Origin: Streptomyces sp. DT2A-34
Lineage (GTDB): Bacteria; Actinomycetota; Actinomycetes; Streptomycetales; Streptomycetaceae
NCBI RefSeq assembly: GCF_030499515.1
Contig: NZ_JASTWJ010000001.1
Span: forward strand, 2,584,001-2,648,000
DNA length: 64,000 nt
Reading direction: 5' to 3'
Below are positions 9,574 through 18,379 of this stretch, piece by piece. Position 1 is the first letter of the stretch, and every line of letters begins with the position of its first letter. Position numbers and translations under genes: made by a program. The notes beneath the pieces were generated by a model that did not search any database, was not told where the DNA came from, and worked only from the letters and a program-made list of their open reading frames with translations.

Positions 9574-9670
9574 GGCGGTAGTCAGAGCGTGTGAAGAAGG
9601 TGTGCGAGGTGGATGGCAGGACGCGATTCCGTCTGTCTTACGCCCTTCCGCTGTCGTAGGTTCTAGGCAG

Positions 9671-10560
9671 ATGAGAGATACACCCCGCCCAGAGGGGACT
9701 CTGGGTGACATCGGGCCGAGGCCTCCCCAGCTTCGACCTGGTCGTGCCCTCGCGCACACAACCGGAGCCTCCGGCTTCGGATCTCCTCACCGATCGGACA
9801 GTCGCCCGCCCCAAACCCCCCGGGGCGGCCGACCATCCGATCCGGACGGGCGCCTCGGAACCACCCCCCCTGTTCCGGGGCGCCCGACCTCCCTCTTCCT
9901 CCTTCTCGGCCTTCCGGCTCTCCTCTTCGCCCTGATCACCTGGCAGGTCGTCGCGGACGGGCCGCTCGTGCGTGTGGACGAGCGGGTCAGCCGGGCCTTG
10001 ATCCACCCGGACCGCTCCTCCGATCTCCTGGCCGATCTGGGCAATGTCCAGGTCGCGGTCCCGGTCCTCGCCGCGGTCCTCGTCCACACCGCCTGGCGGT
10101 CCCGGCGCACTGGTACAGACCGCTGGTGGCTGCCGGCCACCGCGGCGGCCGTCCTGATGGCACTGGTCCCGGCCCTGGTCGTGCCGCTCAAGGAACTCAC
10201 CGACCGCCCGGGCACCCCGGCCGTCCCCCGGCGACCGGTTACTACCCCTCCGGCCACACCGCCACGGCCGCCGTCGCCTACGGCTCCGCGGCGCTGCTCC
10301 TCCTTCCCTGGCTCCGCTCCGCCTACGCCCGCCGCGAGCTCCTCATCGCCTGCGCGGTCGTCAACGCCGCCGTCGGCTTCGGCCTGGTCCGCCGCGGCTA
10401 CCACTGGCCCCTGGACGTCGTGGCCAGTTGGTGCCTGTGCGCGGTGCTCCTGTCTTCGCTCTGGCTGTTCCTCGCCCGAAGCAGCCGCCGAACGCCCGCC
10501 GCCACTCCCGACCGCCGCACCGGTCCCGGCCCCAGGGGCATCGAGGGTTCCGCGGGCTAG
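9671..10560 (+). pseudogene. PAP2-family membrane phosphatase, frameshifted
   Basis: The gene is split between two frames. Frame one encodes hydrophobic segments and KELTDRPGTP. The PSGH motif, the transmembrane region and the RRGYHWPLD motif (phosphatidic acid phosphatase C3 region) lie one frame away. Adding one C to the C5 run at 10225-10229 restores KELTDRP-GTPAVPPATGYYPSGH exactly. The enzyme class dephosphorylates lipid phosphates at the membrane. The break is either a real loss-of-function deletion or a homopolymer base-call error. The start is uncertain: the first ~70 codons from 9671 look poorly coding, and the true start may be near 9870. The stop codon TAG (10558-10560) is part of the CTAG target duplication of the IS element that follows. 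Confidence 0.7.
10557..10560. repeat. Target-site duplication (CTAG), left of the IS
   Basis: CTAG here and at 11979-11982 directly bracket the IS. A third CTAG at 12130-12133 closes the MITE. Confidence 0.8.
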
Positions 10561-11978
10561 TAGTGCTTCGTTACGTTGAGTGATCTCGGCTGATCGTGGG
10601 CAGCTTCCCGGAGTGAGGTTGGGGGAAGTGGAACGGCTCCGGGGCGAGTTGGCGGAGTTCGTTGCCGATGTGTTCGGGTCGTTTCCGCGGCGGGATCAGC
10701 GACGGTGGGGCGAGTGTTATCTGCGGGGCCTGATGCTCGACGGCCGGCGCAAGTCGATCCAGCCGATGGCCGAGCGTCTGCCGGACGGGAACATGCAGGC
10801 CCTGCAGCAGTTCGTGAACCAGTCGCCGTGGGATCCGCTGCCGGTCAGGCAGCGGATCGCCGAGCGGCTGTCCGGAGTTGTCAGGCCCGAGGTGTGGGTG
10901 ATCGACGATGTCTCGTTCCCCAAGTGCGGCAAGGCGTCGGTCGGGGTGGCCCGCCAGTACTGCGGAGCGGTCGGCAAGCGGGCGAACTGCCAGGTCGCGG
11001 TCAGTGTCCATGCCGCCACCGACACTGCCTCGTGCCCGTTGGAGTGGCAGTTGTATCTGCCGCGTGAGTGGACGGACGAGCCGGACCGATGCCGCAGGGC
11101 AGGAGTCCCCGACGACGTGGTGCACCGGGAGAAGTGGCGTCTCGCGCTCGGTCTCCTGGACACACTCGCCCAGTGGCAGTTGAAGGCGCCGGTCGTGGTC
11201 GCCGACGCCGGCTACGGCGTCAGCACCCCCTTCCGGCTCGGTCTCCAGGAGCGAGGGCTGTCCTATGTCCTGGCCCTGAACGGGAAGGAAGTCGCCCACC
11301 CGGAGGATGCTGAGCCGCACCAGCCTGCGTATGGCGGGCTCGGACCGCCCACCCTTGCCCGCTACCGCACCCCACCGCGAGCCGTCTGCGTCCTCGCCGG
11401 GGAGGCGGGTGCGGAGCGGTTCACCGAGGTGACCTGGAGGCAGGGCAGCAAAGGCGCGATGACTTCGCGGTTCGCGGTGCTGACAGTGCGGCCCGCGGGC
11501 AAGCAGTCCCTGGCCGCAGCGCAGGAGGCGGGCGGCGGCCGCAACCGGTGGGACGGCGTCCTGCCCGTCCAGACACTTCCTCGTCGAATGGCCGGACGGC
11601 CAGGACGCTCCGACGGACTACTGGATATCGAACCTGCCTGCCGCCACACCGGCCGCTGACCTGGTGCGGTGGGCCAAGATGCGCTGGCGGATCGAGCACG
11701 ATTACCGCGAGCTCAAGCATGGCCTCGGACTGGACCACTTCGAGGGCCGCACCTGGCGCGGCTGGCACCACCACGTCACCCTCGTCACCGCCGCCCAGGC
11801 ATTCCTCACCCTCAGGCGGCTCGACCCAAAAGTCCACACACCGGCCTGACCCTCTACCAGGTCCTCGACGTTCTTCAGGACCTGCTGAGGTGCTGGACCG
11901 GTACCTGCACCACCTGCGGACGCCCCCTGCCCAGCCCTCGGAGCAGCCACAGACAGCCCACAACCTAACGAAGCACTA
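10561..11978. mobile_element. IS701-family insertion sequence (1418 bp), decayed
   Basis: The ends are inverted repeats: left TAGTGCTTCGTTACGTTGAG, right (reverse complement) TAGTGCTTCGTTAGGTTGTG, 18 of 20 identical. A 4-bp CTAG duplication flanks it, as expected for IS701-family elements, which favour YTAR targets. It holds one transposase gene that is broken by frameshifts. It landed on the stop codon of the PAP2 gene without shortening that reading frame. Confidence 0.9.
10580..11849 (+). pseudogene. IS701-family DDE transposase, frameshifted
   Basis: Family features are clear: VIDDVSFPKCGKASVGVARQY (first Asp), VVVADAGYG (second Asp) and WRIEHDYRELKHGLGLDHFEG (catalytic Glu). The first two lie in one frame and the Glu block in another. 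The change occurs at about 11565-11575, where one extra base turns VQT-FLVEWPDG out of frame. A second break near 11835-11845 puts the C-terminal segment (LYQVLDVLQDLLRCWTG) back in the first frame, beyond an early stop. No slippery heptamer suggests programmed frameshifting, so the element is probably unable to move itself. The start may be the GTG at 10628, after a G-rich stretch, rather than 10580. Confidence 0.85.
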
Positions 11979-11982
11979 CTAG

Positions 11983-12129
11983 GTCCTGTCGTTCGGATCA
12001 GGCCGGCTGTGAGGTGCGGTGCCTTCCGGCCGACCCGAGCCGGGGGCGATGGGGGTGCCCCCGCGCCCTTAAGGCAGTGGGGAGTGCGTGCCGGACCCCG
12101 CGACGCCGGGATGATCCAAACGACAGGGC
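11983..12129. mobile_element. 147-bp MITE flanked by CTAG
   Basis: It has no reading frame. Terminal inverted repeats: left GTCCTGTCGTTCGGATCA, right (reverse complement) GCCCTGTCGTTTGGATCA, 16 of 18 identical. CTAG lies directly on both sides (11979-11982 and 12130-12133). The interior is GC-rich and partly palindromic. The structure is that of a non-autonomous miniature element whose parent transposase is elsewhere. Confidence 0.8.
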
Positions 12130-12582
12130 CTAGCCCTCCCCCTCCGCGGCCAGTCGCGCCGCCGCCTCGTGCATGGCCAGTTCGAGCAGTGCCGGGTCGG
12201 TGAGGGTGCCGGTTCCGTCCGGTGGGACCAGCCAGCGGGTGCCGCCGGAGGCGCGGCCCGGGTAGGGGACGACGATCCAGGTGCCCTCCCCGGCCGTACG
12301 GATGCCGGTGCCGAGCCAGCGGGCGGCCGTGCCCGGTGGCACGAAGAAGCCCATGCGCGAGTCGCCGAAGTCGACCAGCACCGGGCCCGGCTGGTCGAGG
12401 ATGCGGGTGAGGACATCGAGCGTCGGATAGCCGAGCTCGCCCGGCAGGATGAGTACGTCCCAGGCCTTGCCGGCCGGCAGCAGCGCGACCCCGAGGGGAT
12501 TGCGCTCCCACTCCCAGCGACAGGCTGCGGGATCCGGCGCAACGGATGCCAGCCACTCGACCGCCGTCTTCGCCCCTGTCAT
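12130..12582 (-). CDS. Conserved hypothetical protein, 150 aa
   Basis: A soluble protein with no signal peptide or membrane segment; I do not recognise a named family with confidence. The pattern WERNPLGVALLPAGKAWDVLILP, then a hydrophobic strand PVLVDFG and WIVVPYPG, resembles small actinobacterial proteins related to the primase/polymerase N-terminal fold, but this is weak. GGGAGG lies 8 nt before the ATG and is buried in a long stem (12586-12645). The stop codon TAG is provided by the right CTAG of the MITE. It lies 116 bp downstream of the FAD oxidoreductase on the same strand and may share its transcript. Confidence 0.65.
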   Translation of the reverse strand: MTGAKTAVEWLASVAPDPAACRWEWERNPLGVALLPAGKAWDVLILPGELGYPTLDVLTRILDQPGPVLVDFGDSRMGFFVPPGTAARWLGTGIRTAGEGTWIVVPYPGRASGGTRWLVPPDGTGTLTDPALLELAMHEAAARLAAEGEG

Positions 12583-12585
12583 GAC

Positions 12586-12645
12586 GGTGACCTCCCTTTT
12601 TCTTTCGTGAACGCGGGTCGCGTCACGAGGGAGAGGGAGGTCACC
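12586..12645 (-). promoter_or_regulatory. RNA stem masking the ribosome-binding site of the 150-aa gene
   Basis: In the minus-strand RNA a 12-bp perfect outer stem forms between GGTGACCTCCCT (complement of 12634-12645) and AGGGAGGTCACC (complement of 12586-12597). The second arm contains the Shine-Dalgarno GGGAGG. An inner hairpin (TCGTGA...TCACGA class) fills the loop. A third copy, AGGTCACCT (complement of 12681-12689), can pair with the first arm instead, which would free the ribosome site. Confidence 0.5.
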
Positions 12646-12698
12646 TGCCGGGCATTACGCGGGTTCTCGCCACCAATCCAAGGTGACCTGAGTCACAT

Positions 12699-14117
12699 TC
12701 AGCTGTCGAACCCGAGGCCGAGTCGGTCCATCGCCTTCAGCCACAGATTGCGCCGCCCGCCGTGCGCGTCGGCGCGGGCCAGCGACCACTTGGTGAGCGC
12801 GATGCCGGTCCAGGCGAAGGGCTCCGGCGGGAAGGGGAGCGGCTTCTTGCGGACCATTTCGAGCTGTGTGCGTTCCGTGTGCTCCCCCGCCAGCAGATCC
12901 AGCATCACGTCCGCGCCGAAGCGGGTGGCGCCGACGCCGAGGCCCGTGAATCCCGCCGCGTACGCCACCTTGCCCTGGTGGGCCGTCCCGAAGAACGCCG
13001 AGAAGCGGGAGCAGGTGTCGATCGCGCCGCCCCAGGCGTGGGTGAAGCGGATGCCCTCCAGCTGCGGGAAGCAGGTGAAGAAGTGCCCCGCGAGCTTGGC
13101 GTAGGTCTCCGGACGGTCGTCGTACTCGGCGCGGACCCGGCCGCCGTAGGGGTAGATGGCGTCGTAGCCGCCCCAGAGGACGCGGTTGTCGGCGGAGAGG
13201 CGGAAGTAGTGGAACTGGTTCGCCGAGTCCCCGAGGCCCTGGCGGTTCTTCCAGCCGATCGAGGCGAGCTGGTCCCCGGTGAGGGGCTCGGTCATCAGGG
13301 CGTAGTCGTAGACCGGGACCGTGTACGCGCGCACGCGCTTGACCAGACTCGGGAAGATGTTCGTGCCGAGCGCGACCTTGCGGGCGCGGATCTGGCCGTA
13401 GGGGGTGCGTACGGCCATGCCGGCGCCGTACGGCTTCAGGGTGAGGGCGGGGGTGTGCTCGTGGATGCGCACGCCCAGGTCCAGGCACGCCCGCTTCAGT
13501 CCCCATGCCAGCTTGGCCGGGTTGACCATGGCGACGCCGCGGCGGTCGTAGAGGCCGGCCTGGAAGGTCGGTGAGTCGACCTGGGCCCGTACCCCCTCGG
13601 CGTCCAGGAACTCGATTCCCTCGGCAAGGCCCTTGTCCCGCAACTCCTCGTACCAGTCGCGCAGTTCCCACGCCTGGTAGGTCTCGGTGGCGACGTCGAT
13701 CTCGCCGGTGCGTTCGAAGTCGCAGTCCAGGGAGTAGCGGGCGACCGCCTTCTCGATCTCGTCGAGGTTGCGGGCGCCCAGCTCCTGAAGTGTGCGGATC
13801 TCGTCGGGCCAGCGGGCGAGGCCGTTGGGCAGCCCGTGGGTGAGGGATGCGGCGCAGAAGCCGCCGTTGCGGCCGGAGGCGGCCCAGCCCACCTCGCGGC
13901 CTTCGAGCAGGACCACGTCCCGCTGCGGGTCGCGCTCCTTGGCGAGGAGCGCGGTCCACAGTCCGCTGTAGCCGCCGCCGACAACCAGCAGGTCGCAGGT
14001 CTCGGCGGTGGTGAGGGCGGGTTCCGGGTGGGGCCTGCCGGGGTCGTCCAGCCAGTACGGGACCGGCTGGGCTTCAGAGAGTGCCTTTGTCCATCTGTTC
14101 ATGGCGCTTGGGGCCAT
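12699..14117 (-). CDS. FAD-dependent amine oxidoreductase (gamma-glutamylputrescine oxidase-like)
   Basis: 472 residues of the DAO superfamily. The FAD-binding GGGYSGLWTALLAKE begins at residue ~46 with VLLEGREVGWAASGRNGGFC after it; the C-terminal part has TGLGVGATRFGA. The family includes PuuB, which oxidises gamma-glutamylputrescine to the aldehyde with release of ammonia and peroxide. GGGAG about 9 nt upstream supports the ATG at 14117. It is the last gene of a putrescine uptake/breakdown operon (potD-potA-potB-potC-oxidase), 47 bp after potC. The aldehyde product would feed the dehydrogenase at 18380-19915. The exact amine is inferred from context. Confidence 0.8.
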   Translation of the reverse strand: MAPSAMNRWTKALSEAQPVPYWLDDPGRPHPEPALTTAETCDLLVVGGGYSGLWTALLAKERDPQRDVVLLEGREVGWAASGRNGGFCAASLTHGLPNGLARWPDEIRTLQELGARNLDEIEKAVARYSLDCDFERTGEIDVATETYQAWELRDWYEELRDKGLAEGIEFLDAEGVRAQVDSPTFQAGLYDRRGVAMVNPAKLAWGLKRACLDLGVRIHEHTPALTLKPYGAGMAVRTPYGQIRARKVALGTNIFPSLVKRVRAYTVPVYDYALMTEPLTGDQLASIGWKNRQGLGDSANQFHYFRLSADNRVLWGGYDAIYPYGGRVRAEYDDRPETYAKLAGHFFTCFPQLEGIRFTHAWGGAIDTCSRFSAFFGTAHQGKVAYAAGFTGLGVGATRFGADVMLDLLAGEHTERTQLEMVRKKPLPFPPEPFAWTGIALTKWSLARADAHGGRRNLWLKAMDRLGLGFDS

Positions 14118-14164
14118 GATTTCAACTCCCTACAGGGGTTTTCCCTGGGCTTATGCCTTTTGGC

Positions 14165-14965
14165 TTATGCCTTCTGCTTGTTTCTGCGGTTTCCGATGAC
14201 CATGGAGGTCAGGACGAACAGTACGGCGACGACGAACATGGCCGTACCGATGACATTGATCTGAACGGGCGTTCCGCGCTGGGCGGAGCCCCAGACGAAC
14301 ATCGGGAAGGTGACGGTGGAGCCCGCGTTGAAATTCGTGATGATGAAATCGTCGAAGGAGAGCGCGAAGGCGAGCAGCGCGCCCGCCGCGATTCCGGGGG
14401 CGGCGATCGGCAGGGTGACCCGGACGAACGTCTGGAAGGGTCCGGCGTACAGGTCCTGCGCCGCCTGCTCCAGCCGCGGGTCCATCGACATCACGCGTGC
14501 CTTCACCGCCGTCACGACGAAGCTCAGGCAGAACATGATGTGGGCGATGAGGATCGTCCAGAAGCCCAGCTGGGCGCCCATGTTGAGGAACAGGGTGAGC
14601 AGCGAGGCCGCCATGACGACCTCGGGCATCGCCATCGGCAGGAAGATCAGCGAGTTCACGGCGCCCCGCGCGCGGAAGCGGTATCGGACCAGCGCGAAGG
14701 CGATCATCGTGCCCAGGAGCGTGGCGCCCAGCGTCGCCCAGAACGCGATCTGGAGGCTGACCGACAGCGAGCCGCACAGGTCGGAGACACCGCACGGGTC
14801 CTGCCAGGCGGCCGTGGAGAACTCCTGCCATTCGTAGTTGAAGCGCCCCTTCGGTTTGTTGAAGGAGAAGACCGTCACGACGACGTTCGGCAAAAGGAGA
14901 TAAGCGAGCGTCAGCAGTCCCGCGATGACGACGAGATTGCGCTTGAGCCAGTTGACGAAGGTCAT
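14165..14965 (-). CDS. potC: Spermidine/putrescine ABC transporter permease PotC
   Basis: 266 residues, six predicted membrane segments, binding-protein-dependent permease family. The EAA-like loop is at ~residues 155-175 (LEQAAQDLYAGPFQTFVRVTLPIAAPGI). Its ATG directly follows the stop of potB (TAAATG), so translation is coupled. It forms the membrane channel with PotB, powered by PotA. Confidence 0.88.
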   Translation of the reverse strand: MTFVNWLKRNLVVIAGLLTLAYLLLPNVVVTVFSFNKPKGRFNYEWQEFSTAAWQDPCGVSDLCGSLSVSLQIAFWATLGATLLGTMIAFALVRYRFRARGAVNSLIFLPMAMPEVVMAASLLTLFLNMGAQLGFWTILIAHIMFCLSFVVTAVKARVMSMDPRLEQAAQDLYAGPFQTFVRVTLPIAAPGIAAGALLAFALSFDDFIITNFNAGSTVTFPMFVWGSAQRGTPVQINVIGTAMFVVAVLFVLTSMVIGNRRNKQKA

Positions 14966-15895
14966 TTAAACCAGATCCTCCGTGCCGGACCTACGGATGT
15001 AGACGGTCACCATGACGAGAATGGCGGCCATGAGGATGAAGGAGAGGGCCGCGGCCGTCGGATAGTCCAGAATCCGCAGGAACTGCGTCTGAATGACGTT
15101 GCCGACCATGCGGGTGTCGGTCGAGCCGAGGAGATCGGCGTTGACGTAGTCGCCGGCCGCCGGGATGAAGGTCAGCAGCGTGCCCGAGACGACGCCCGGC
15201 ATCGACAGCGGGAAGGTGACCTTCCGGAAGGTGGTGATCGGCTTGGCGTAAAGGTCGTGCGCGGCCTCGTGGAGCCGTGGGTCGATGCGCTCCAGCGAGG
15301 TGTAGAGCGGCAGGACCATGAACGGCAGGAAGTTGTACGTCAGACCGCACACCACCGCGAGCGGCGTGGCCAGCACGCGGTCGCCCGAGGTCATGCCGAG
15401 CCAGCTGGTGACGTCCAGGACGTGCAGCGTGTTGAGGGCGCCGACGACCGGGCCGCCGTCCGCGAGGATCGTCTTCCAGGCGAGGGTGCGGATCAGGAAG
15501 CTGGTGAAGAACGGCGCGATCACCAGGATCATGATCAGGTTCCGCCAGCGGCCCGCGCGGAAGGCGATGAGGTAGGCGAGCGGGTAGCCGAGGATCAGGC
15601 ACAGGACGGTCGCCGAGCCGGCGTAGAGCACCGAGCGCAGGAACTGCGGGTAGTACTCGGACAGGGCGTCCCAGTAGGTGGCGAAGTGCCAGGTGACCTT
15701 GTAGCCCTCCTCCAGGGAGCCCGTCTGCACGGACGTGGAGGCCTGGTAGATCATCGGCAGCGCGAAGAAGACCAGCAGCCAGAGGATGCCGGGGAGCAGG
15801 AGCCAGTACGGGACGAGACGGCCGCGTCTACGCGGGGGCTTCTTCTCGGGAGCCGTCGGGGAGAGAGGCGGGGGCGCCTCGGTGAGTGTCGCCAT
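14966..15895 (-). CDS. potB: Spermidine/putrescine ABC transporter permease PotB
   Basis: 309 residues with six membrane segments and the EAA loop (RLHEAAHDLYAKPITTFRKVTFPLSMPG). The ATG at 15895 overlaps the potA stop by one base (TGATG), and the product starts [11 protein letters not shown] with a short Pro/Lys-rich cytosolic tail before the first membrane helix. A longer upstream reading is only the antisense-like extension through potA and was not used. It is the partner of PotC. Confidence 0.88.
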   Translation of the reverse strand: MATLTEAPPPLSPTAPEKKPPRRRGRLVPYWLLLPGILWLLVFFALPMIYQASTSVQTGSLEEGYKVTWHFATYWDALSEYYPQFLRSVLYAGSATVLCLILGYPLAYLIAFRAGRWRNLIMILVIAPFFTSFLIRTLAWKTILADGGPVVGALNTLHVLDVTSWLGMTSGDRVLATPLAVVCGLTYNFLPFMVLPLYTSLERIDPRLHEAAHDLYAKPITTFRKVTFPLSMPGVVSGTLLTFIPAAGDYVNADLLGSTDTRMVGNVIQTQFLRILDYPTAAALSFILMAAILVMVTVYIRRSGTEDLV

Positions 15896-17040
15896 CAGAC
15901 CGCCGCCTCTTCCTGGATGCCGGCGTCGATGTCCTGGGTGGCGTCCAGACCGAAGGTGTGCGCCGGGTTCCAGTGCAGGACGACCTCGGCGCCGGGCACC
16001 AGCCGGGCGTCCCGGTCGATGTTCTGGGCGTAGACCTCGAAGTCGGGGCAGACCGGGCTGTCGACGACGTACTGCGTGGAGACGCCGATGAAGGAGGAGT
16101 CCGCGATCCTGCCGGTGATGCGGTTGCGGCCCTCGGGGATCTCGCCCGCCTCGTCGGCGTGGGTGAGGGAGATCTTCTCCGGCCGGACACCGACCAGCAC
16201 CTTGCCGCCGGTGGACGTGGGCGCGCCGCACCGCGCCTCGGGGAGGACGAGCTTGCCGCCGCCCGCCTTCAGCACGATGTCGTCGCCGCTCTTGGAGTCG
16301 ACCTCGGCCTCGATGAAGTTCGAGGTGCCGAGGAAGTTGGCGACGAACGTCGTGCGCGGGTTCTCGTACAGATCGGTGGGCGAGCCGAGTTGCTCGACGC
16401 GGCCCGCGTTCATCACGGCGACCGTGTCGGCCATGGTCATGGCCTCCTCCTGGTCGTGGGTGACGTGGACGAAGGTGATGCCGACCTCGGTCTGGATGCG
16501 CTTGAGCTCCAGCTGCATCTGGCGGCGCAGCTTCAGGTCGAGGGCGCCGAGGGGCTCGTCGAGGAGGAGCACCTTGGGGTGGTTGATGAGGGCCCGGGCC
16601 ACGGCCACGCGCTGCTGCTGGCCACCCGACAGCTGGTGCGGCTTCTTGCGGGCCTGCTCGCCGAGCTGTACGAGGTCGAGCATCTCCTCGACCTGCTTCT
16701 TCACCGACTTGATGCCGCGCCGGCGCAGGCCGAAGGCGACGTTCTCGAAGATGTCGAGGTGCGGGAAGAGGGCGTACGACTGGAAGACCGTGTTCACCGG
16801 CCGCTTGTACGGCGGGAGAGCGGTCACGTCCTGGTCGCCGAGGTGGACGGTGCCGGAGGAAGGTTCCTCCAGGCCGGCGATCATCCGCAGGGTGGTGGTC
16901 TTGCCGCAGCCGGAGGCGCCGAGCAGGGCGAAGAAGGAGCCCTGCGGCACGGTCAGGTCGAGGGGGTGTACGGCGGTGAAGGAGCCGTAGGTCTTGCTGA
17001 TGCCGGAGAGGCGGACGTCGCCGCTGGTGTCGTTCGTCAT
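15895..17040 (-). CDS. potA: Spermidine/putrescine ABC transporter ATPase PotA
   Basis: 381 residues. Walker [10 protein letters not shown] is at ~residue 40, Q-loop [11 protein letters not shown], signature [15 protein letters not shown], Walker [14 protein letters not shown]-loop VTHDQEEAM, and a C-terminal TOBE domain. It energises PotB/PotC. The ATG at 17040 was preferred to a GTG at 17049 because AGGGG lies 11 nt upstream. It starts 5 nt after the potD stop. Confidence 0.9.
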   Translation of the reverse strand: MTNDTSGDVRLSGISKTYGSFTAVHPLDLTVPQGSFFALLGASGCGKTTTLRMIAGLEEPSSGTVHLGDQDVTALPPYKRPVNTVFQSYALFPHLDIFENVAFGLRRRGIKSVKKQVEEMLDLVQLGEQARKKPHQLSGGQQQRVAVARALINHPKVLLLDEPLGALDLKLRRQMQLELKRIQTEVGITFVHVTHDQEEAMTMADTVAVMNAGRVEQLGSPTDLYENPRTTFVANFLGTSNFIEAEVDSKSGDDIVLKAGGGKLVLPEARCGAPTSTGGKVLVGVRPEKISLTHADEAGEIPEGRNRITGRIADSSFIGVSTQYVVDSPVCPDFEVYAQNIDRDARLVPGAEVVLHWNPAHTFGLDATQDIDAGIQEEAAV

Positions 17041-17045
17041 TGGTG

Positions 17046-18293
17046 TCACGCCCCTGTGAGCTTCGCGAACTTCTCTTCGTAGGCCGTCTCTTCCTTCGAA
17101 CTCAGTGAGCGGAAGGCACGGGACTGGGCCTGCATGGCCTTGTCGGGGAGGATCAGCGGGTTGTCGGCCGCGTCCTCGTCGATCTTCGCAAGCTCTTCCT
17201 TCACGCCGTCCACGGGACAGACGTAGTTGATGTAGGCGGCGAGCTCGGCGGCGGCCTTCGGCTCGAAGTAGTAGTCGATGAGCCGCTCGGCGTTCGTCTT
17301 GTGACGGGCCTTGTTGGGGATCAGCAGGTTGTCGCTGGACGTCATGTAGCCGCTGTCCGGGATGAGGAAGTCGATGTCCGGGCTGTCGGCCTTGAGCTGT
17401 ACGACGTCACCGGCCCAGGCGAGGCAGGCGGCGAAGTCGCCGCTGGTGAGGTCGGAGGTGTAGTCGTTGCCGGTGAACCGGCGGATCTGCTTCTTGTCGA
17501 CGGCCTTCTGGAGGCGGGCGATCGCCGCGTCGTAGTCGTCGTCGCTGAACTTGGCGGGGTCCTTGCCCATGTCGAGCAGGGTCATGCCGATGGTGTCGCG
17601 CATCTCGGTGAGGAAACCGACGCGGCCCTTGAGCTTGGGGTTGTCGAGCAGGTCGGAGACGGTCTTCACCTCGACGCCGTCGAGCGCCTTCTTGTTGTAG
17701 GCGATGACGGTCGAGATGCCCTGCCAGGGGTAGGAGTACGCCCGTCCCGGGTCCCAGTCGGGGCTGCGGAACTGCTGGGACAGGTTGGCGAAGGCGTGCG
17801 GCAGGTTGGACGGGTCCAGTTTCTGGACCCAGCCGAGGCGGATGAGGCGGCCGGCCAGCCAGTCGGTGAGGACGATGATGTCGCGCCCGGTGTCCTGCCC
17901 CGCCGCCAGCTGCGGCTTGATCTTCCCGAAGAACTCGTTGTTGTCGTTGATGTCCTCGGTGTACTTGACCTTGATGCCGGTGCGTTTCGTGAACTGCTCC
18001 AGCGTCGGATGGTGCTTGCCGCTGTCGTCGACGTCCATGTACTCGGTCCAGTTGGAGAAGTTGACGACCTTCTCCTCGGCCGAGTGGTCCTCTGCGGACG
18101 TGCCGCCCTGGGTCTTGCCGGCCGCGGGGATCCCGCAGGCGCCGAGCGTGCCCAGTCCGCCCAGCGCGAGCGCGCCGCCCGTGGAGGCGCGCAGCAGGGA
18201 ACGGCGGGTCATGGCGGCCCGGCCGTTGCGCATACTGCGCCGCATGGCGGCCACCTGGGCCGGGGACAGGCGGTCGGGCTCGTACTGCTCCAT
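17046..18293 (-). CDS. potD: Polyamine ABC transporter substrate-binding lipoprotein PotD (copy 1)
   Basis: 415 residues. The export signal is twin-arginine-like (TRRSLLRASTGGALALGG) ending in a lipobox (LGAC), so it should be a membrane-anchored lipoprotein outside the cell. The mature part has the PotD/PotF pattern: NWTEYMD, YTEDINDNNEFFGKI, DIIVLTDWLAGRLIRLGW, YPWQGISTVIAYN and NYVCPV. It is first gene of the pot operon. The ATG at 18293 gives the complete signal; AAAGGG lies ~11 nt upstream. A frameshifted paralogue is at 49589-50778. Confidence 0.9.
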   Translation of the reverse strand: MEQYEPDRLSPAQVAAMRRSMRNGRAAMTRRSLLRASTGGALALGGLGTLGACGIPAAGKTQGGTSAEDHSAEEKVVNFSNWTEYMDVDDSGKHHPTLEQFTKRTGIKVKYTEDINDNNEFFGKIKPQLAAGQDTGRDIIVLTDWLAGRLIRLGWVQKLDPSNLPHAFANLSQQFRSPDWDPGRAYSYPWQGISTVIAYNKKALDGVEVKTVSDLLDNPKLKGRVGFLTEMRDTIGMTLLDMGKDPAKFSDDDYDAAIARLQKAVDKKQIRRFTGNDYTSDLTSGDFAACLAWAGDVVQLKADSPDIDFLIPDSGYMTSSDNLLIPNKARHKTNAERLIDYYFEPKAAAELAAYINYVCPVDGVKEELAKIDEDAADNPLILPDKAMQAQSRAFRSLSSKEETAYEEKFAKLTGA

Positions 18294-18379
18294 GCGCGTG
18301 GTGCCCTTTCGGGAGAGATCGGAAAGGTTGGGGAGGCCTGGTCGCGGGTCGGGCGGCCGGCTGCTCCCGCCTGATCTGG

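Noticed and set aside
10580..11849. Programmed ribosomal frameshift in the transposase
   Set aside because: No slippery heptamer or stimulatory hairpin near 11570, and IS701-family transposases are normally a single frame; a second break near 11840 also argues for decay.
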